This document shows positions 5,683 to 7,806 of a stretch of DNA of 7,806 nucleotides, piece after piece. Both the position numbers and the translations under genes were made by a program. How positions within the stretch are numbered: position 1 is the first letter of the stretch; the number at the start of each line of letters is the position of its first letter. The notes beneath the pieces are model-generated. The model was given only the letters and a program-made list of their open reading frames with translations. It did no database searches and was not told the origin of the DNA. The stretch is from an uncultured bacterium. Lineage in GTDB: Bacteria > Verrucomicrobiota > Kiritimatiellia > RFP12 > UBA1067. The DNA lies in NCBI GenBank assembly GCA_902773475.1, contig CACYEO010000085.1, positions 1-7,806 on the forward strand, in the 5' to 3' direction.

Positions 5683-7806
5683 TCAGAGACTCCTTGGAAG
5701 CTCTTCGAGCGTGTAGCATTCCACGGTGTCGCCTGCGCCGAACTTTTCAAAGTTTTCGAAACAGACGCCGCATTCCTGCTGGCCGGTCACTTCCTTCACC
5801 TCGTCCTTGAAGTGGCGCAGAGAGGAAAGTTTGCCTTCCCAAAGCTTCTCACCGCCGCGGAACACGCGGTAGCGCGCGGAGGAAAGGAGCGAGCCGTCGA
5901 GCATCTGGCAGCCTGCGATGCGGCCGACTTTGCCGATGTCGTAGACGGCCTTGATTTCAGCGTGGCCCTTGACAGCTTCGCGGTATTCTGGCGGCAGGAG
6001 GTCGAGCATGGAATTCTTCACATGATCCATCAGCTCGTAGATGATGCGGAAAGTGTTTATGCGCACTCCGTCATGGCGGGCCTGCTGCTGGACGCCGGAG
6101 TCTATGCCGACGTCGAAGCCCACGATGGCGGCTTTTCCGGCGGCGGCCTCCTTCACGTCGTTTATCGAAACGTTTCCGGCGGATTCGCCGATTATCTTCA
6201 GCGACACCTTTTCGGACTTGATGCCGTTGAGCGCCTCGACTATCGCTTCGAGCGAGCCGCGCGTGTCCGCCTTTACGATAACGTTCAATTCGCGCTTGTC
6301 GGCGGACTGCATGCGCGAAAGCAGAGAACCGAGCGAAGTGGCGTCGCGCGCGGAGGAGAGTTCGGCGGTCTTGCGCGCGAGCGCGGCCTCGGACGCAAGC
6401 GTGCGGGCGCGTTTTTCATCAAGCATCACGCGGAATTCCGCTCCGGCCTCGGGGACGCCGGAAAGTCCGGTCACTTTCACAGGGGTGGAAGGTCCGGCCT
6501 CGCGGACGCGGCGGCCGTGGTCGTCTATCAGCGAACGGACTTTACCGAAAGTCTCGCCCACGAGGACGGCGTCGCCCACTTTGAGCGTTCCGCCGGTCAC
6601 GAGCATCATCGCCGAAGGGCCGAAGCCCTGCTCAAGCTGGGCTTCCACCACGTATCCGTTCGCGCGGCGGTCCGGGTTCGCCGAAAGTTCAAGGACGTCC
6701 GCCTGCAAGAGCATCATTTCAAGAAGGTTGTCCACGCCGTCGCCCGTCACGCCGGAGACTTCGCAGCAGACGACGTCGCCGCCCCATTCTTCCGGGGTGA
6801 GGCCCTGCTTTTGAAGCATCTGCTTCACGCGGTCGGGCTTGGCCGCCGGGAGGTCGCACTTCGTGATCGCGACCATTATCTGGACGCCGGCCTGGCGCGC
6901 GTCCTTTATGGCCTCTTCCGTCTGCGGCATTATACCGTCGTCCGCCGCAATTATGATAACGGCGATGTCCGTGAGCGAAGCGCCGCGCTGGCGCATCGCG
7001 GAGAACGCCGCATGGCCCGGCGTGTCGAGGAAGGTAATCTTGCGTCCGTTCACATCCACCTGGTACGCGGAAATCTTCTGCGTGATGCCGCCAGCTTCTC
7101 CGGCGGCCACTTTCGTATGGCGGATGTAGTCCATCAGCGTCGTCTTGCCATGGTCGACGTGCCCCAGGAACGTCACGACCGGCGGACGCGGCTTCATCGA
7201 TTCGGGCTTGTCTTCCGGTATCTCGTCGTCGGCATCGATCGCCTTGAGAACAGGTTTGCGTTCGCCGCGGTCGCGCACATGCTCCATCACGACCTTGAAA
7301 CCGTATTTTGACGCCACTTTCACCGCCACATCCGGCTCGACGCGCTGATTGATGGAAGCAAGCACCTTCAACTGCATCAAGTCCGCAATGAGCCTGTTCG
7401 GGCGGATGCCGAGTTTCTCGGCGAGGTCTTTCACTACCGTCGCTCCGCGAATGGATATTTCGCGGGAATTCACGTTGATCACCGGCGCCGCCGCTGCGGG
7501 AGCGGCAGTCTGGATTGTCGGACGCGGAACCGGCGCCGCGGAAATCGAAACCTGCTGGAAGCCGGCGCGCGGGGCGGAACGCTGCTTGAGCGGCGTCTGG
7601 GGGGAGGGGCGGCCGCCGATTGTGATATGGACTGCTCCGGGGCGCGCACCGGGTCCCGGACGCTGGGCGGCGGGTCCGGGACGGACCTGGGATGCGCCGG
7701 GGCGCGCGGGCGCGCCAGGACGCTGCGGAAAGCCGGGACGCGCAGGCGCGCCGGGACGCTGGCCTCCGCGCTGCGCGGAAGGCGCGCCGGGGCGCTGCTG
7801 CGCGGC
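5683..7806 (-). CDS. infB: Translation initiation factor IF-2 (N-terminus outside the window)
   Basis: IF2 is the GTPase that brings fMet-tRNA to the 30S subunit and promotes subunit joining. The frame is open to the window edge; 707 residues are visible. Residues 1-107 are a low-complexity Arg/Pro/Gly/Ala/Gln-rich extension, followed by an IF2_N domain (about 109-175). The G domain has G1 GHVDHGKT (215-222), G2 GGITQKIS, G3 DTPGH (261-265), G4 TKCD (315-318) and G5 SGVTGDG. Domain II (GYVVEAQLEQGFG), domain III (NVIVKADTRGSLEA) and the fMet-tRNA-binding C2 domain with the conserved ECG close to the end complete the protein. Unusual points are T instead of N in G4 (normally NKxD) and QKIS instead of the common QHIG in G2. 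It is the first visible gene of the operon; any promoter or nusA lies beyond the edge. The stop is 2 nt before rbfA. Confidence 0.96.
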   Translation of the reverse strand, partial: AAQQRPGAPSAQRGGQRPGAPARPGFPQRPGAPARPGASQVRPGPAAQRPGPGARPGAVHITIGGRPSPQTPLKQRSAPRAGFQQVSISAAPVPRPTIQTAAPAAAAPVINVNSREISIRGATVVKDLAEKLGIRPNRLIADLMQLKVLASINQRVEPDVAVKVASKYGFKVVMEHVRDRGERKPVLKAIDADDEIPEDKPESMKPRPPVVTFLGHVDHGKTTLMDYIRHTKVAAGEAGGITQKISAYQVDVNGRKITFLDTPGHAAFSAMRQRGASLTDIAVIIIAADDGIMPQTEEAIKDARQAGVQIMVAITKCDLPAAKPDRVKQMLQKQGLTPEEWGGDVVCCEVSGVTGDGVDNLLEMMLLQADVLELSANPDRRANGYVVEAQLEQGFGPSAMMLVTGGTLKVGDAVLVGETFGKVRSLIDDHGRRVREAGPSTPVKVTGLSGVPEAGAEFRVMLDEKRARTLASEAALARKTAELSSARDATSLGSLLSRMQSADKRELNVIVKADTRGSLEAIVEALNGIKSEKVSLKIIGESAGNVSINDVKEAAAGKAAIVGFDVGIDSGVQQQARHDGVRINTFRIIYELMDHVKNSMLDLLPPEYREAVKGHAEIKAVYDIGKVGRIAGCQMLDGSLLSSARYRVFRGGEKLWEGKLSSLRHFKDEVKEVTGQQECGVCFENFEKFGAGDTVECYTLEELPRSL
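5690..5695 (-). promoter_or_regulatory. Shine-Dalgarno sequence of rbfA (AAGGAG)
   Basis: Read on the minus strand, AAGGAG lies 9 nt before the GTG at 5680, within the last codons of infB. It supports the GTG as the rbfA start instead of the upstream in-frame ATG, which lies inside infB, and suggests that ribosomes finishing infB restart on rbfA. Confidence 0.6.
7696..7761 (-). repeat. Two 30-bp imperfect direct repeats (36-nt period) inside the IF2 N-terminal extension
   Basis: Bases 7696-7725 and 7732-7761 differ at 3 of 30 positions, and both encode QRPGAPARPG on the minus strand; all three differences are silent. The period is 36 nt, that is 12 residues. The repeat fades outwards into related units: eight RPG tripeptides occur between 7626 and 7806. 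It is a coding minisatellite-like tract within infB, not a mobile or CRISPR repeat. Confidence 0.8.

Noticed and set aside
5812..7311. A 499-codon open frame on the + strand, antisense to infB
   Set aside because: It is the mirror of a GC-rich, strongly biased gene; the product has no recognisable motif and shows the composition of an antisense shadow. infB on the other strand is certain.
7480..7482. GTG at 7482 as the start of infB or of a short IF2 isoform
   Set aside because: The frame continues open to the window edge with IF2-like extension, and no Shine-Dalgarno sequence precedes the GTG; internal initiation cannot be supported from the sequence.
7640..7806. Possible CRISPR or intergenic repeat array
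   Set aside because: The repeats are in frame, encode QRPGAPARPG units with silent differences, and lack unique spacers; they are part of infB.

Overview
This is a GC-rich bacterial window made almost entirely of conserved housekeeping genes. I do not see a mobile element, CRISPR array, tRNA, rRNA or new defence-type system. The organism is probably a Gram-negative environmental or gut bacterium. A PVC-superphylum member (Verrucomicrobiota, Kiritimatiellota or Lentisphaerota) is my best guess, from the neighbouring GH127/DUF1680-type glycosidase, the TGnTATACT promoter close to the start codon, the sparse Shine-Dalgarno use and the style of the TruB sequence. This placement is an inference only.

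Left part, + strand. Bases 1-536 hold the 3' end of a carbohydrate-active enzyme gene of the DUF1680/GH127 type. An 80-nt gap follows, carrying an extended -10 promoter (599-607) only 9 nt before the ATG of adk (617-1264, zinc-type adenylate kinase). One base later comes map (1266-2027, type I methionine aminopeptidase). The adk-map pair is the tail of the usual secY-adk-map-infA cluster, but here it lies away from ribosomal protein genes and has its own promoter.

Right part, - strand, transcribed right to left: infB (5' end outside the window) - rbfA - truB - ribF - comEC. This is the classic infB-rbfA-truB-ribF translation and riboflavin cluster with a ComEC-type membrane protein added at the 3' end. 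Junctions are very tight (2 nt, 2 nt, 2-nt overlap, 3 nt), so one transcript with translational coupling is likely. The start codons of rbfA and ribF are best placed at GTG codons with good Shine-Dalgarno sequences.

The two transcription units converge and their coding regions overlap by 23 nt (map/comEC, 2005-2027). A perfect 12-bp GC-rich hairpin (2032-2060) sits just after the map stop codon, inside the last codons of comEC.

The points most worth a second look are: a TruB whose catalytic aspartate position reads glutamate; a ComEC without the metallo-beta-lactamase domain; the terminator-like hairpin embedded in the comEC coding tail; the nearly leaderless adk transcript; and an Arg-Pro-Gly repeat tract in the N-terminal extension of IF2.
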